Numbered from the stretch's first letter, positions 29,016 to 40,049 are shown. The stretch is DNA of 64,000 bases from Aliarcobacter sp. (GCA_028690445.1 JAQVBE010000007.1:85985-149984); one strand, 5' to 3'. Notes: a model not told the origin generated them from the sequence alone. Numbers and translations are program-made.

Positions 29016-30668
29016 TCAAATTATTAGATTTTCCCAATTATTTTCAATATAATCGGCAACTCTAAAAGAATTCGCATAAATTGTCCAAGTAAAAGGAACA
29101 CTTCCACCTGTTGGCATAAAACTACCATCTGTTACAAAAAGATTTTTTACTTCATGGGCTTGACAATATTTATTTAAAACAGAGGTTTTAGGATTTTCTC
29201 CAAATCTGCAACCACCTGCTTGTAAATTTGAAGATGGAAGTGCAGATATATCTGAAACTATATTTTCCCCTCCCATTTTTTCAAATAGTTTTATTGCTTT
29301 TTCTTCCAAAAACTTTGAAGCTACCATATCTTGAGGATGCGTTCCAATTCTAATATTTGCAACTGGAATTCCATATTTATCTTTATATTTTTCATCAACA
29401 CTTATGAATGAATTATCATTTGGTGTCCAATCTGTAAAAATTTCTATATTTAAAGTCCTTGTTTTTGTAAAAGTTTCAAAAATTTTATTTTGTAACTCTT
29501 CACCTATTATTAAGTCTCTTCCATTCCATCGTAAAAATGAAGCCCTTCTTATAGAATTTGCATGTTCAAAAAGAATATCAATAGTTCCACCTTTAAACTC
29601 TTTAGTAAAATACCAATCCATCAGCGACCTATTTACAAAAACTCCTGCTTCTAATAAATCTTTTAAATTCATATTTGTTTTATCAAAAGTTGCACTTACA
29701 ATTCCACCACTACTTGAAAGAAAGTTTTTCCCCACATTTCCACTATTATTTGCAACACCATTTGGGAAATTTTCATCTTTTGAGTTTAATAAAAGCCTTG
29801 AAGTTTCAACAGCTTGAGCAGCAACTACAAAAAGTTTTGCATTTATTTCTTTTTTTGTTCCCTCTTTTGTCAAATATGTGGCGCTTTTTATATTTTTATT
29901 TTTATCTGTATTTAGTTTTATAACATTTGCATTTGGAATTATTGTTACATTGTTTGTTAAAAGTGCATCTTTTATTAAACTAGCTCTTGAACTTCCTTTT
30001 GCTCCGCTTGAACACGCGTATGAACCACAATAATTTGAGTAATAACAAGGATTTCTATGATTTTTCTCTTTTGAAATTATTGCTCTTGGAGTTTTTATTG
30101 AATTAAAACCTAATTCTTTGCAAGATTTATCTATTAAATCTACTATTTTATTTTCAGCTAAGGCTGGATATGGAAACTCTTTTGTACTTCTTGGTTCTAA
30201 AAACTCGTACTTTTGAACAACTCCAGAAACTCCAACAAGTTCTTCAACTTTTGTATAATATGGTTCTAATTCATCATAACTTATCGCCCAATCCACAATG
30301 TTTGAATTTTTAGGAACTCCATAAATTGAAGCTAATTTAAAATCATTTGGTTTAAGTCTATGGAAAAATCCACTCATAAAGTTTGAAGAACCACCAAGAA
30401 GTGAACCATTCCAAAAACTCCAACCACTTTCATAAGTTGGAAATTTTATCCACTCATTATCTCTTTTTTCTTCAATTGTATGATATTCATCTTTTAGGTT
30501 TGGAGTATAAATAGCTTTTCTTACAACTAATTCATCCTTTGAAAAATCCTTTTCATTGTAAATATCGCCTTTTTCTAAAACGCAAACTTTTAATCCAACA
30601 CGGCTTAATTCATAAATAATAGGACCAGCCCCTGCTCCACTTCCAACTACACAAATATCGTATATCAT
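29016..30668 (-). CDS. GMC-family oxidoreductase
   Basis: IYDICVVGSGAGAGPIIYELSRVGLKVCVLEKG; C-terminal NLFVTDGSFMPTGGSVPFTWTIYANSFRVADYI. Confidence 0.93.
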   Translation of the reverse strand: MIYDICVVGSGAGAGPIIYELSRVGLKVCVLEKGDIYNEKDFSKDELVVRKAIYTPNLKDEYHTIEEKRDNEWIKFPTYESGWSFWNGSLLGGSSNFMSGFFHRLKPNDFKLASIYGVPKNSNIVDWAISYDELEPYYTKVEELVGVSGVVQKYEFLEPRSTKEFPYPALAENKIVDLIDKSCKELGFNSIKTPRAIISKEKNHRNPCYYSNYCGSYACSSGAKGSSRASLIKDALLTNNVTIIPNANVIKLNTDKNKNIKSATYLTKEGTKKEINAKLFVVAAQAVETSRLLLNSKDENFPNGVANNSGNVGKNFLSSSGGIVSATFDKTNMNLKDLLEAGVFVNRSLMDWYFTKEFKGGTIDILFEHANSIRRASFLRWNGRDLIIGEELQNKIFETFTKTRTLNIEIFTDWTPNDNSFISVDEKYKDKYGIPVANIRIGTHPQDMVASKFLEEKAIKLFEKMGGENIVSDISALPSSNLQAGGCRFGENPKTSVLNKYCQAHEVKNLFVTDGSFMPTGGSVPFTWTIYANSFRVADYIENNWENLII

Positions 30669-31159
30669 ATTTTTTGTCCATAGGTTTTTAAAGGTCTTGG
30701 AATTCCAACAGCATGATTTACACTATTCCATGCTATTTGATTAAAATTTCCACCATAAATTGGGTCACTAAACATAGCTTCAATTCCATAATAAGTGATT
30801 TTTGAAACCCAAGATTTTGCATAATCACTATTTGTGATGATTTCAAAAATTAACTCTTTTTTTTCGTTTTCTTTTAGAGTTAAAAACTCTGAAAAACTAC
30901 CTAGAAAATCTTTTGTTCCATCTAAAATTAGAGTTTTATCTTCATTATCAAATGTCTTATGGGAAATATTTTTTATTAGATATTCTAAAGCCTTAAACTC
31001 TTTTGCACTAGGCATCGTGGAAGTCTTTGGAAATATTATATTTAAAACTTCATCCAAAACTAACAAAATTTGAGAAGGTATATTTTTAGCTATTGAGATA
31101 TTTGTAGAAAATAAAATAGCACTAATTGTTGTAAATTTTATAAAGTTTCTTCTTTTCAT
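30665..31159 (-). CDS. gluconate 2-dehydrogenase subunit 3 family protein with Tat-like signal
   Basis: MKRRNFIKFTTISAILFSTN; GGNFNQIAWNSVNHAVGIPRPL; 4-bp overlap with GMC gene. Confidence 0.85.
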   Translation of the reverse strand: MKRRNFIKFTTISAILFSTNISIAKNIPSQILLVLDEVLNIIFPKTSTMPSAKEFKALEYLIKNISHKTFDNEDKTLILDGTKDFLGSFSEFLTLKENEKKELIFEIITNSDYAKSWVSKITYYGIEAMFSDPIYGGNFNQIAWNSVNHAVGIPRPLKTYGQKI

Positions 31160-31180
31160 AAAAAAAGTATAACCAAAAAA

Positions 31181-32860
31181 GTGTGTAGAAAATATTTAGA
31201 TATGTTATACTTTTGTATGTTAGTATCAAATAATCCACTATTAAATATACTTTTACCAAATGATAATAAGGTTTTAAAAGAAGTCTTAAAAGAAGCAGAT
31301 TCAAAAACATTAGAACAATTAGTTAAAAATAATACAGGTTCTGTAAATGATGTTTTAAAAGAATTATTTGATGGTTTAAAAAATGGTACAAAATCAAATA
31401 ATACAATAGAAAATATGCTTAAAAACTCAAGTATTTTTAAAAATTTAGGTTCTGTTTCAAACAATTTATCTTCACTTCTTGAAAATATTTCACAAGACGA
31501 AAGTTTGCAAAAATTCAAACCTTTAATTGAAAACTTTTTAAAAAATATAAAAGATATGGATGCGAATACATTAAAAGAACAAGTGAAAAATTCTGGTGTT
31601 TTTTTGGAATCGAAACTGGCAACTCCTGCAAATGCTAAATTAGAAAATATACTAACTCAAATACAAAACTTAATAAAAGATATTAATACACCACAAGCAA
31701 AACAGGTGAATGAATTAGTTAATAAACTTTTACAAACCCCACAAAATCAAACAATAAATACTAATACAGAATTTACAACTAATTTGAAATCATTAACAAC
31801 AGCTTTACAAAATTTAAATTCTTCTTTGACTCCCATTCAAACACAAAATTTATCAAATCTTACAAATGAGTTAAAAACTATTGTAAATAATGGAACTTTA
31901 GTTGAATCAAAAATAGAAAATAGTCTTCCTATGGATAAAAATATTCAAACTCCCATACAAAACATTCAGCTAAAAGATGGAATAAATGTGCAAACTAAAG
32001 ATTTATTAGTTCAAATAAGAAATGACATTTTACAAAATCCTACTTTGCAAAATAAAAATATTTTACCAATGATTGATAATCTTTTAAAAATGCCTGATTT
32101 ATTTTCAAAAGGTGAAAATTTACAAAATTTAATATCAACAAATAATTTAAGTACTTTTTCAAATAATTTCACATCAAATTTAACTCCACTTTTAAATACA
32201 TTGAAAGAAAATTTAGAAACACTAAATCCAACTAATTCAAATCTGCAAAATAATTTAACAAAATTAGTAGATAAAGTTGAACATTTAATTCAAGATATGG
32301 TTAATAATCCAAAAGGTGAGCCTAAATTTACAGAAGATATAAAAACTGTTTTACTTAAAATGCAAGAAGAATTAAGCTCAAAAACTGACCCAAAATCACA
32401 AGAATTAGCAAAACAAGTTGATAAATTATTAACTCAAATTGATTATCAACAACTTCTAACACTCAGTTCTAACTCAAATTGTGTTTATCTTCCTTTTCTT
32501 TGGGATATGCTTGAAGATGGAAATATCTCAATGAAAAAAGCTGATGAAGATAAGTTTTATTGTCAAATTAATCTTACTTTAAAAGATTTTGGAAAAGTTG
32601 ATTTAATGTTGGCTTTATATGACAAAAATAAACTTGATTTAACAGTTTATGCCCAAAGAGAGCATTTCAAAATAGCGTTAAGAGATAATATGAAAGAACT
32701 AAAAATTGCATTAAATAATGTTCATTTAATTCCTGTAAATATAAAACTTTTAGATTTAAAAGATGAAAATGAATCAAAAGACAAACCAGTTCAGGCTTAT
32801 ATAAATAATGGTTACAATCAAAATTCTAATCTTAATTCTGGTATAGATATAAGGGCATAA
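31181..32860 (+). CDS. FliK-like flagellar hook-length control family protein (start uncertain)
   Basis: Asn/Leu-rich N-terminal region, C-terminal domain LDLTVYAQREHFKIALRDNMKELKIALNNVHLIPVNIKLLD; followed by FlhB-C-like gene. Confidence 0.65.
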   Translation: MCRKYLDMLYFCMLVSNNPLLNILLPNDNKVLKEVLKEADSKTLEQLVKNNTGSVNDVLKELFDGLKNGTKSNNTIENMLKNSSIFKNLGSVSNNLSSLLENISQDESLQKFKPLIENFLKNIKDMDANTLKEQVKNSGVFLESKLATPANAKLENILTQIQNLIKDINTPQAKQVNELVNKLLQTPQNQTINTNTEFTTNLKSLTTALQNLNSSLTPIQTQNLSNLTNELKTIVNNGTLVESKIENSLPMDKNIQTPIQNIQLKDGINVQTKDLLVQIRNDILQNPTLQNKNILPMIDNLLKMPDLFSKGENLQNLISTNNLSTFSNNFTSNLTPLLNTLKENLETLNPTNSNLQNNLTKLVDKVEHLIQDMVNNPKGEPKFTEDIKTVLLKMQEELSSKTDPKSQELAKQVDKLLTQIDYQQLLTLSSNSNCVYLPFLWDMLEDGNISMKKADEDKFYCQINLTLKDFGKVDLMLALYDKNKLDLTVYAQREHFKIALRDNMKELKIALNNVHLIPVNIKLLDLKDENESKDKPVQAYINNGYNQNSNLNSGIDIRA

Positions 32861-32861
32861 A

Positions 32862-33173
32862 ATGCAAGAAAATATAAATAAAAATATTATTCAAAAAGCA
32901 GTAGCACTAAAATATGATATTGATAAAGATAATGCTCCCAAAATAACAGCAAAAGGAAAAGGTGAAACTGCATCAAATATTATTAAAATTGCGAAAGAGA
33001 ATAATATTCCAATTAAAAAGGATGAAGATTTAATTGAGCTTTTATCTCAAATTGATATAGATAGAGAAATTCCAGATTCCATGTATAAAGCTGTTGCAGA
33101 GATATTTTCTTTTATTTATGATTTATCAAATAATAAAAATAAACTAGATGAAAGATTAAAAGGAAAACCTTAA
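32862..33173 (+). CDS. FlhB C-terminal-domain homologue (FlhX type)
   Basis: AVALKYDIDKDNAPKITAKGKGETASNIIKIAKENNIPIKKDEDLIELLSQIDIDREIPDSMYKAVAEIFSFIY. Confidence 0.88.
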   Translation: MQENINKNIIQKAVALKYDIDKDNAPKITAKGKGETASNIIKIAKENNIPIKKDEDLIELLSQIDIDREIPDSMYKAVAEIFSFIYDLSNNKNKLDERLKGKP

Positions 33174-33247
33174 ATTAGCTTTGATATTGCTATAAGATTT
33201 TTTATACTATAATCTTGAAATAATCAAAAGTAAAGCATCAAATTTAT

Positions 33248-33688
33248 ATGACAAAAAGCAATTTAGATAATCCATTTTTTTTATTTATCGTACTAACTCT
33301 AGCCGTTATGGTTAATACAATTTCTTCAATACATTTTTTGTTAGTTATGTTTGCAGGTATTTTATTTACAATTTTTTATAGATGTCTTAAAGAAAGATAT
33401 TTATACTCATTAGCTTTTGTTGTAATTGCATTTTTATTTATTGAAATAAATACGGGCTTAAAACCTTTCACATTAAGTTTATTATCACTTTTTTTATATA
33501 TATTTATTTTACCAAAAGACGAAAATTATTCTTATGACAACTTATCTAGTAGTTATATTTATATACTAATTTTTTATATTGGTTTATTAATTATTTGGTC
33601 TGTAATTTTTGGACTAAATGAAACCATGATAATTACAATATTTGCAAATATACTTATTGATTTAATATTTTTTGGAGTATTTCTTTGA
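33248..33688 (+). CDS. MreD-like multi-TM membrane protein
   Basis: ~150-aa hydrophobic protein, overlaps start of mrdA. Confidence 0.6.
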   Translation: MTKSNLDNPFFLFIVLTLAVMVNTISSIHFLLVMFAGILFTIFYRCLKERYLYSLAFVVIAFLFIEINTGLKPFTLSLLSLFLYIFILPKDENYSYDNLSSSYIYILIFYIGLLIIWSVIFGLNETMIITIFANILIDLIFFGVFL

Positions 33689-35454
33689 ACATAAGATTAA
33701 CACTTATTTTTTTAATAATATTAGGTATTTTTATAACTTTACTATCAAGAGTCTATTTTTTAACTATCAAATCAAATACATATTATGAAGAGTTATCAAA
33801 AAATAATTATATAAAAAGAGTTGATAAAATACCTATTCGTGGAATGATTGAAGATAGAAATGGTGAAAAATTAGCAATTAATGAAATGGGATTTGCAGTT
33901 TTAGTAAGACCTCATTTAAGTTCTTATAAAAATAAAGAAAAATTAGAACAAATAATTGATTCAATAATAAAACATTTTCCCCAATATGAAAGAGATAAAT
34001 TAATAAGAGAGTATAAAAGAGCTGATTCTTCATACAATCATGAATTTATAAAAGTTATTGATTATATTTCTTATCAAGAATTTTTCCCAAAATATACAAT
34101 TTTATCTTCTAAAGAAGATGTTAAAGTTGAATCAACAACAAAAAGAGCTTATCCTCAAAAAGAAATAGCTTCTCATATTATAGGTTATGTGGGAAAAGCT
34201 TCAAAACTTGATATTTTAAATAATGCCGTATCTTCATATAATGGAATTATTGGTAAAAATGGTTTAGAAAAATTTTATAATACAAAACTTCAAGGGGAAA
34301 TGGGTTATAAAGATGTAAAAGTAAATGCTTTAAATAAAGAAATAGAAGTATTAAATGAAAAAGCAGCTTCGATAGACAATAATATTCAAATATCTTTAGA
34401 TGTAAATCTACAAAAATATATTCAAGATATTTTTACAGGAAAAAGTGGAGCGGTTGTTGTTATGAACGTAAATAATGGAGAATTATTAGCCTCTGCATCT
34501 TTCCCAGAATTTGATAATAATATTTTTGCAAGAGGTATTTCTGTAAAAGAATGGAATGAAATGAGAAATGATTTTAACCATCCATTTACAAATAAAATTA
34601 TAAATGGTTTATATCCTCCTGGTTCTGTAATTAAAATGGGGGTTGCTTTATCATTTTTAGATAATGGAATAGGTGATAATTTTAATGTTAATTGTTCTGG
34701 TTCTTTAACTATTGGAAATAGAAATTTTAGATGTTGGAAATCAACTGGTCATGGAAGTGTAAATTTTAGAAAAGCAATAGCTGAAAGTTGTGACGACTTT
34801 TTTTACAAAGGAAGTTTAAAAATAGGAATAAATAAAATTTCTCACACCTTAGATAAATTAGGGTTTGGAGAACAAACAGGAATTGATCAAATTAATGAAT
34901 TTTCTGGAGTAAATCCGAACAAAGAATGGAAAGAAAAAAAATATAAAGAACCTTGGTATGTCGGAGAAACTGTAATTACTTCAATTGGACAAGGAAATAT
35001 GTTAGTAACTCCACTTCAAATTGTAAGATATACAAGTTACATAGCAACAGGGAAATTACCAAAACCACATTTTTATAAAGCAAGTTATGAAGAACCAAAA
35101 GATATTGGTATTCCTACAAAATATTTAGATGTTATTAGAAAAGGAATGTATGATGTTTCTTATGCACAAAAAGGAACAGCCAGTAAACATATAAATTCTA
35201 AAATAACAATAGCCTCAAAAACAGGTACAGCTCAAGTTGTTTCAATTCCTCAATCTGAAAAAGTAAGAATGAAAGAGAGTGAATTACAATATTATGAAAG
35301 ATCTCACGCTTGGATTACAACTTATGGACCATTTGAAAACCCTCAATATGCTGTAACTGTTATAGAAGAGCATGGGGGACATGGTGGAGAAGCTGCAGGA
35401 GATATTACTAGTAAAATCTATGATAAATTATTAGAACTTGGATATATCAAATAA
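33685..35454 (+). CDS. mrdA: penicillin-binding protein 2 (transpeptidase)
   Basis: RGMIEDRNGEKLAINE, NGLYPPGSVIKM, SCDDFFY, SKTGTAQV. Confidence 0.95.
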   Translation: MNIRLTLIFLIILGIFITLLSRVYFLTIKSNTYYEELSKNNYIKRVDKIPIRGMIEDRNGEKLAINEMGFAVLVRPHLSSYKNKEKLEQIIDSIIKHFPQYERDKLIREYKRADSSYNHEFIKVIDYISYQEFFPKYTILSSKEDVKVESTTKRAYPQKEIASHIIGYVGKASKLDILNNAVSSYNGIIGKNGLEKFYNTKLQGEMGYKDVKVNALNKEIEVLNEKAASIDNNIQISLDVNLQKYIQDIFTGKSGAVVVMNVNNGELLASASFPEFDNNIFARGISVKEWNEMRNDFNHPFTNKIINGLYPPGSVIKMGVALSFLDNGIGDNFNVNCSGSLTIGNRNFRCWKSTGHGSVNFRKAIAESCDDFFYKGSLKIGINKISHTLDKLGFGEQTGIDQINEFSGVNPNKEWKEKKYKEPWYVGETVITSIGQGNMLVTPLQIVRYTSYIATGKLPKPHFYKASYEEPKDIGIPTKYLDVIRKGMYDVSYAQKGTASKHINSKITIASKTGTAQVVSIPQSEKVRMKESELQYYERSHAWITTYGPFENPQYAVTVIEEHGGHGGEAAGDITSKIYDKLLELGYIK

Positions 35455-35530
35455 AAAGAATAAGTAATTTTTTGGTTATACCGTTTTAATCATTTTTTAG
35501 ATATTATATTTTATTTTAATAGGATTTTTT

Positions 35531-36259
35531 TTGAAATTTATACTTACACTCTTATTATTTTCTATTTTTGCTTTTGCAGCAGATTCTGCTCCTATGATTA
35601 ACCTTTCTGTTTCAGGAGTTACTGAACCTGCACAATTTGTAAAAACAATTAATATAGCAGTTATTTTAACTTTAATGGCTTTAGCGCCTACTTTGTTATT
35701 AATGGTTACTTCTTTTACTAGGATTATTATTGTATTTTCTCTTTTAAGACAAGCAATGGGTTTACAACAAACTCCTCCAACTCAAATTGTAGTGTCATTA
35801 TCCCTTATTTTAACAATATTTATTATGGAACCTTATGGCAAGAAATCATGGGAAGAAGGTATAAAACCTTATATGGATGAAAAAATTGGTTATGAAATTG
35901 CTATTGAAAAAGGATTAAAACCTTTTAAAGAGTTTATGATAAAAAATACCAGAGAATCTGATTTAGCTCTATTTTATAGAATAAAAAAAGAACCTAATCC
36001 TAAAAACATAGATGATGTTCCTATAACACTTTTAATGCCATCATTTATTGTTAGTGAACTTAGAACTGCTTTTGAAATAGGATTTTTAATATTTTTACCA
36101 TTTTTAGTAATTGATATTATTGTTGCATCCATTTTGATGAGTTTAGGAATGATGATGTTACCACCAGTAATGATTTCGTTACCTATAAAGATTATCTTTT
36201 TTATCATAATAGATGGTTGGCAGTTAATTATTGGAAACCTCGCTCAGTCCTTTAAATAA
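35531..36259 (+). CDS. fliP: flagellar export apparatus protein FliP, TTG start
   Basis: TSFTRIIIVFSLLRQAMGLQQTPPTQIV, ELRTAFEIGFLIFLPFLVIDIIVASILMSLGMMMLPP. Confidence 0.97.
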   Translation: MKFILTLLLFSIFAFAADSAPMINLSVSGVTEPAQFVKTINIAVILTLMALAPTLLLMVTSFTRIIIVFSLLRQAMGLQQTPPTQIVVSLSLILTIFIMEPYGKKSWEEGIKPYMDEKIGYEIAIEKGLKPFKEFMIKNTRESDLALFYRIKKEPNPKNIDDVPITLLMPSFIVSELRTAFEIGFLIFLPFLVIDIIVASILMSLGMMMLPPVMISLPIKIIFFIIIDGWQLIIGNLAQSFK

Positions 36260-36376
36260 GTTATAATTATAATTAAAATAAAACTAAGCTATATAATTTT
36301 TTTTTATAATATTTTATGAAAAATACCCATTTTTTAGTGTATAATTAAAACTATTAAATTAAAATGGGATTTTTAT

Positions 36377-37726
36377 ATGCATAAGATTTATTTATCATTA
36401 CTATTAACTTCTTTAACTTATGCACAAAGCGTGAGTTTTGAAGAAGTTCTAAGCTTAAGTCTGCAAAACAACAAAGATTTACAACAACAAAAATTAAATA
36501 CTCAATTATCAAATCTAGAGATAAAAACTATTGATTCTATAAATTATGGGAAACTTTCTATTACTGAAGAATTAAGTAGAACAAACCATTCCGGATATGT
36601 TTTTAATTCAAAATTATCCTCAAGAGGAGCTACCTTTAGAGATTTTGGATTTGTACAACAAAATGAAGGAATTGATGTTCAACCAAAAGATTTAAACTAT
36701 CCAGATGCTAGAAATAATTACAATACAAAACTTATTTATGAAGTTCCTTTATTTACAGGATTTAAACTTTCAAATCAAAAAGATATTTTAAAACTTCAAG
36801 AAAAAGCGAATGAGATTAAATATAACCTTGATAAAAAAGAATTAAGTTTTGAAATTTTGAAGGCATACAATAGTGCTGTTGTAGCAAAAGATTTTACACA
36901 AGCTTTAGAAAAAGCAAAAGTTGCAATAACACAAATCTCAAAATCAGCAGATGCATTTCATAAAGAAGGTTTAATTACAAAAATTGATGTAAATGAAGCC
37001 AAAGTTTATGAATTAAATATAAATTCTCAACTAATCGAAGCTTCTAATAATTTTGAATTAGCATTAGCATATTTAAGATTTTTATCATCTGATGATTCGA
37101 TCAGTGATGTTCAAACTTTGGAAAATATAACTTTTGAAATACCACAAGAAAACCTACTTTATAATCAAGCTTTAGAAAATAGAGATGAAGTTAAAATGCA
37201 AAATATCCAAGTAAGTGCTACTAAAAAAAATATTGAAATAGCAAATTCAGCATATTATCCATCTGTTTATTCCCATTTAGAATATGGTTTTAATGATAAT
37301 AAATTAACTTTAGATGATGAAAAAGACTATTATATGGCACTTGTTGGAATTAATCTTACTTTATTTGATAATACAAGAGATATTGAAAAACAAAAAAGTA
37401 AAATAGAATATGCAAAAGCTTCATTAAATAATGAAAAATTAAAAGATGCTATAAAATTAGAACTTCAAAAAACTATTTTAAATTTAGAAACTAAAGAAAA
37501 AATCTTAATTGAAAAGATAGAAGCTAAAAATTTAGCTGCTGATGTACTTGAACAATCAAAACTTTTATATCAAAATCACTTGATTTCAATGACAACCCTA
37601 CTTCAGCAAGAAGCAAATTTTAGAAAAAATGAAGCTTTACTTATTCAAGCTAGATATGAGAAATCTTTAGCCTTTGCAAAAATAAATCTTGCTTTGGGAA
37701 AAAATATAAAAGAGGAAAAAAACTAA
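36377..37726 (+). CDS. TolC-family outer membrane efflux protein
   Basis: Signal peptide, repeated TolC-like helical halves; first gene of an efflux operon. Confidence 0.9.
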   Translation: MHKIYLSLLLTSLTYAQSVSFEEVLSLSLQNNKDLQQQKLNTQLSNLEIKTIDSINYGKLSITEELSRTNHSGYVFNSKLSSRGATFRDFGFVQQNEGIDVQPKDLNYPDARNNYNTKLIYEVPLFTGFKLSNQKDILKLQEKANEIKYNLDKKELSFEILKAYNSAVVAKDFTQALEKAKVAITQISKSADAFHKEGLITKIDVNEAKVYELNINSQLIEASNNFELALAYLRFLSSDDSISDVQTLENITFEIPQENLLYNQALENRDEVKMQNIQVSATKKNIEIANSAYYPSVYSHLEYGFNDNKLTLDDEKDYYMALVGINLTLFDNTRDIEKQKSKIEYAKASLNNEKLKDAIKLELQKTILNLETKEKILIEKIEAKNLAADVLEQSKLLYQNHLISMTTLLQQEANFRKNEALLIQARYEKSLAFAKINLALGKNIKEEKN

Positions 37727-38490
37727 TGATAAAAATACTTTTAACAACTACATTTTTTTGTTTAAATCTACTTGCAAACCAAATAGAACTATCAGGAACT
37801 GTAATTTCAGATAATGAAAAAATAATTACAAGCAGAAATATGGGATACATAAAAGAAGTTTATGTAAGTGAGGGTTCTAGCGTAAAAAAAGGTGATATTT
37901 TATATGAAATCGATGCTTCAAATATAGATTCAAATAAAAAAGAAATTCTTTTAAATCTTGAAATTTTACAAAATCAGACAAAAAATATAGAATTAAATTT
38001 AGGAAGATATAAAAGATTAGAAGCCCAAGATTTGGTTTCAAAATATGAAGTTGAACAACTAGAATTAAATTTATTAAATAGTAAAAACATGGTAAATATT
38101 GCAAATACTAAATTAAAAGAGATAAATTTACAATATGATTATTTAAAAATAAAAGCTCCAAATAATGGATTAATTATAAAAAAATCAATAAAAGTTGGAG
38201 AAATGGCGATGCCTAGCATTCCAGCTTTGATTTTAACCGATTTATCAACTCTTTTAATCAAAACTGATATTTCAGAATCCAACTTAAATGATATAAAAAT
38301 AGGACAAAAAGTAACTATTGAAATAACTTCACAAAACTTCAAAACTGAAGGAAAAATAGAAGCAATCATTCCAAATACAAACGATTTAACTCACTCTTTT
38401 GTATTAAAAATCTCTTTTGATAAAAAAGATTTTAATATCTATCCTGGAATGTACTCAAAAGTTTTTCTTGATTTAGATATTAAAAACTAG
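37726..38490 (+). CDS. RND efflux periplasmic adaptor subunit
   Basis: Lipoyl/hairpin/barrel layout: VYVSEGSSVKKGDILYEIDAS...YDYLKIKAPNNGLIIKKSIKVGEM. Confidence 0.9.
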   Translation: MIKILLTTTFFCLNLLANQIELSGTVISDNEKIITSRNMGYIKEVYVSEGSSVKKGDILYEIDASNIDSNKKEILLNLEILQNQTKNIELNLGRYKRLEAQDLVSKYEVEQLELNLLNSKNMVNIANTKLKEINLQYDYLKIKAPNNGLIIKKSIKVGEMAMPSIPALILTDLSTLLIKTDISESNLNDIKIGQKVTIEITSQNFKTEGKIEAIIPNTNDLTHSFVLKISFDKKDFNIYPGMYSKVFLDLDIKN

Positions 38491-38501
38491 GGATAAACAA
38501 A

Positions 38502-40049
38502 ATGAATAGAGAATTAAATATTGCAGGAAAATTATCACTATTATTTATAAATCATCCACTAACTTTTATCTTTGGTATATTTATTCTAATTTTAGGATAC
38601 ATCTCACTTCTTCTAATGCCAAGAGAAGAAAATCCACAAATAAAAGTAAGTGGAGGTGTTGTAATAGTAGCACTTCCAGGTGCACTTCCAAGTGAAATAC
38701 AAAAAGTAATTATTGAGCCTTTAGAAAAAAAAATAAGAGAGATAAAAGGGGTTGAAAATATTTATTCATTTGCTAAAGATTCAGTTGCTATTGTTCAAGT
38801 TCAATATTTTATAGGTGAAGATAAAGAAAAATCTAATTTAAAACTTTATGACCAAGTTATGAGGAATATGGATTTAATGCCTCATGGTGCATTGCAACCA
38901 ATGATAAAAACTATGGATATTGATACAGATATTCCAATAGCTACAATTGCCTTTTATTCACAAAAAGAACAAAAAAAAGATTTAGTTTCGCAAAGTCAAC
39001 TTTTTAATGAAGTAAGTAAAATCACAAAAGAAATTAATAAAATAAAAGATGTTGCTTTGGTTGATTTAAAAGGTGAGAAAAAAGAACAGTTCAATATATT
39101 AGTTGATGCAAATAAGCTTTCATCTTATAACTTATCTTTAGGTCAAGTTATGAAACAAATTCAAGCACTTTCATATAAAACTCCAAATATTACAACAAAT
39201 ACACAAAGTTCTGAAATTGTTATTTTTGGAATAAAAGAAGCAATAGAAAATGAAAAAGATTTAGAAAATCTCATAATCTCTTATAATTTTCAAACTCCTA
39301 TTTATTTAAAAGATATTGCACTTGTTGAGAAATCTTATGATATTCAAAATAAAAAAGAGGCTTTTATTTATTTAAGAGATGATACAAATGATTTTGAAGA
39401 ATCTAGTCAAATAACCCTTAGTGCATCAAAATTAAAAGGCGCAAATTCTGTGACAATTAATGAAAAAATTTTTGCATATATGAACTCTATAAAAGAAGAA
39501 CTATTAGCAAAAAATATAAAATATACTATTACAAGAGATGATGGTTATATGGCAAATAATGCTGTAAATAAATTAGTTTTAGACCTTTTAATATCTATTA
39601 TAATTATTGCAATTTTACTTATTTTTACTTTAGGATTAAAAGAAGCAATGATTGTATCTTTAATGGTTCCTATGATTTTATCTCTTACATTATTTATAGG
39701 ATTTATTCTAGGAGAAACAATCAATAGAATTACTTTATTTGCACTCATCGTTTCTTTAGGAATGTTAGTTGATGCTGCTATTATTGTAATTGAAAATATT
39801 CATAGACATAAAAAAGAATCCCCCAATATGGATATAGTACCCCTAGCAATAAATGCAACAAATGAAATAGGAAATGCAACAAATATTGCAACAATTGCAA
39901 TTATTATGACTTTTATCCCTATGTTTTTTGTTGGAGGAATGATGGGGCAATTTATGCACCCTCTTCCTGTTTTTGTACCTATTTCTTTGGCAATGTCATT
40001 ATTCGTAGCATATGCGTTTACTCCGTATTTAGTTAAAAAAATTTTATAG
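38502..40049 (+). CDS. RND efflux permease, N-terminal half
   Basis: AcrB-like start, IITRDD...LGMLVDAAIIVIENIHRH; ends at ...FTPYLVKKIL. Confidence 0.9.
   Translation: MNRELNIAGKLSLLFINHPLTFIFGIFILILGYISLLLMPREENPQIKVSGGVVIVALPGALPSEIQKVIIEPLEKKIREIKGVENIYSFAKDSVAIVQVQYFIGEDKEKSNLKLYDQVMRNMDLMPHGALQPMIKTMDIDTDIPIATIAFYSQKEQKKDLVSQSQLFNEVSKITKEINKIKDVALVDLKGEKKEQFNILVDANKLSSYNLSLGQVMKQIQALSYKTPNITTNTQSSEIVIFGIKEAIENEKDLENLIISYNFQTPIYLKDIALVEKSYDIQNKKEAFIYLRDDTNDFEESSQITLSASKLKGANSVTINEKIFAYMNSIKEELLAKNIKYTITRDDGYMANNAVNKLVLDLLISIIIIAILLIFTLGLKEAMIVSLMVPMILSLTLFIGFILGETINRITLFALIVSLGMLVDAAIIVIENIHRHKKESPNMDIVPLAINATNEIGNATNIATIAIIMTFIPMFFVGGMMGQFMHPLPVFVPISLAMSLFVAYAFTPYLVKKIL

Noticed and set aside
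31122-31518. Minus-strand ORFs 31122-31310 and 31156-31518
   Set aside because: Overlap the FliK-like coding region and an intergenic stretch; composition explained by the Asn/Leu-rich plus-strand gene
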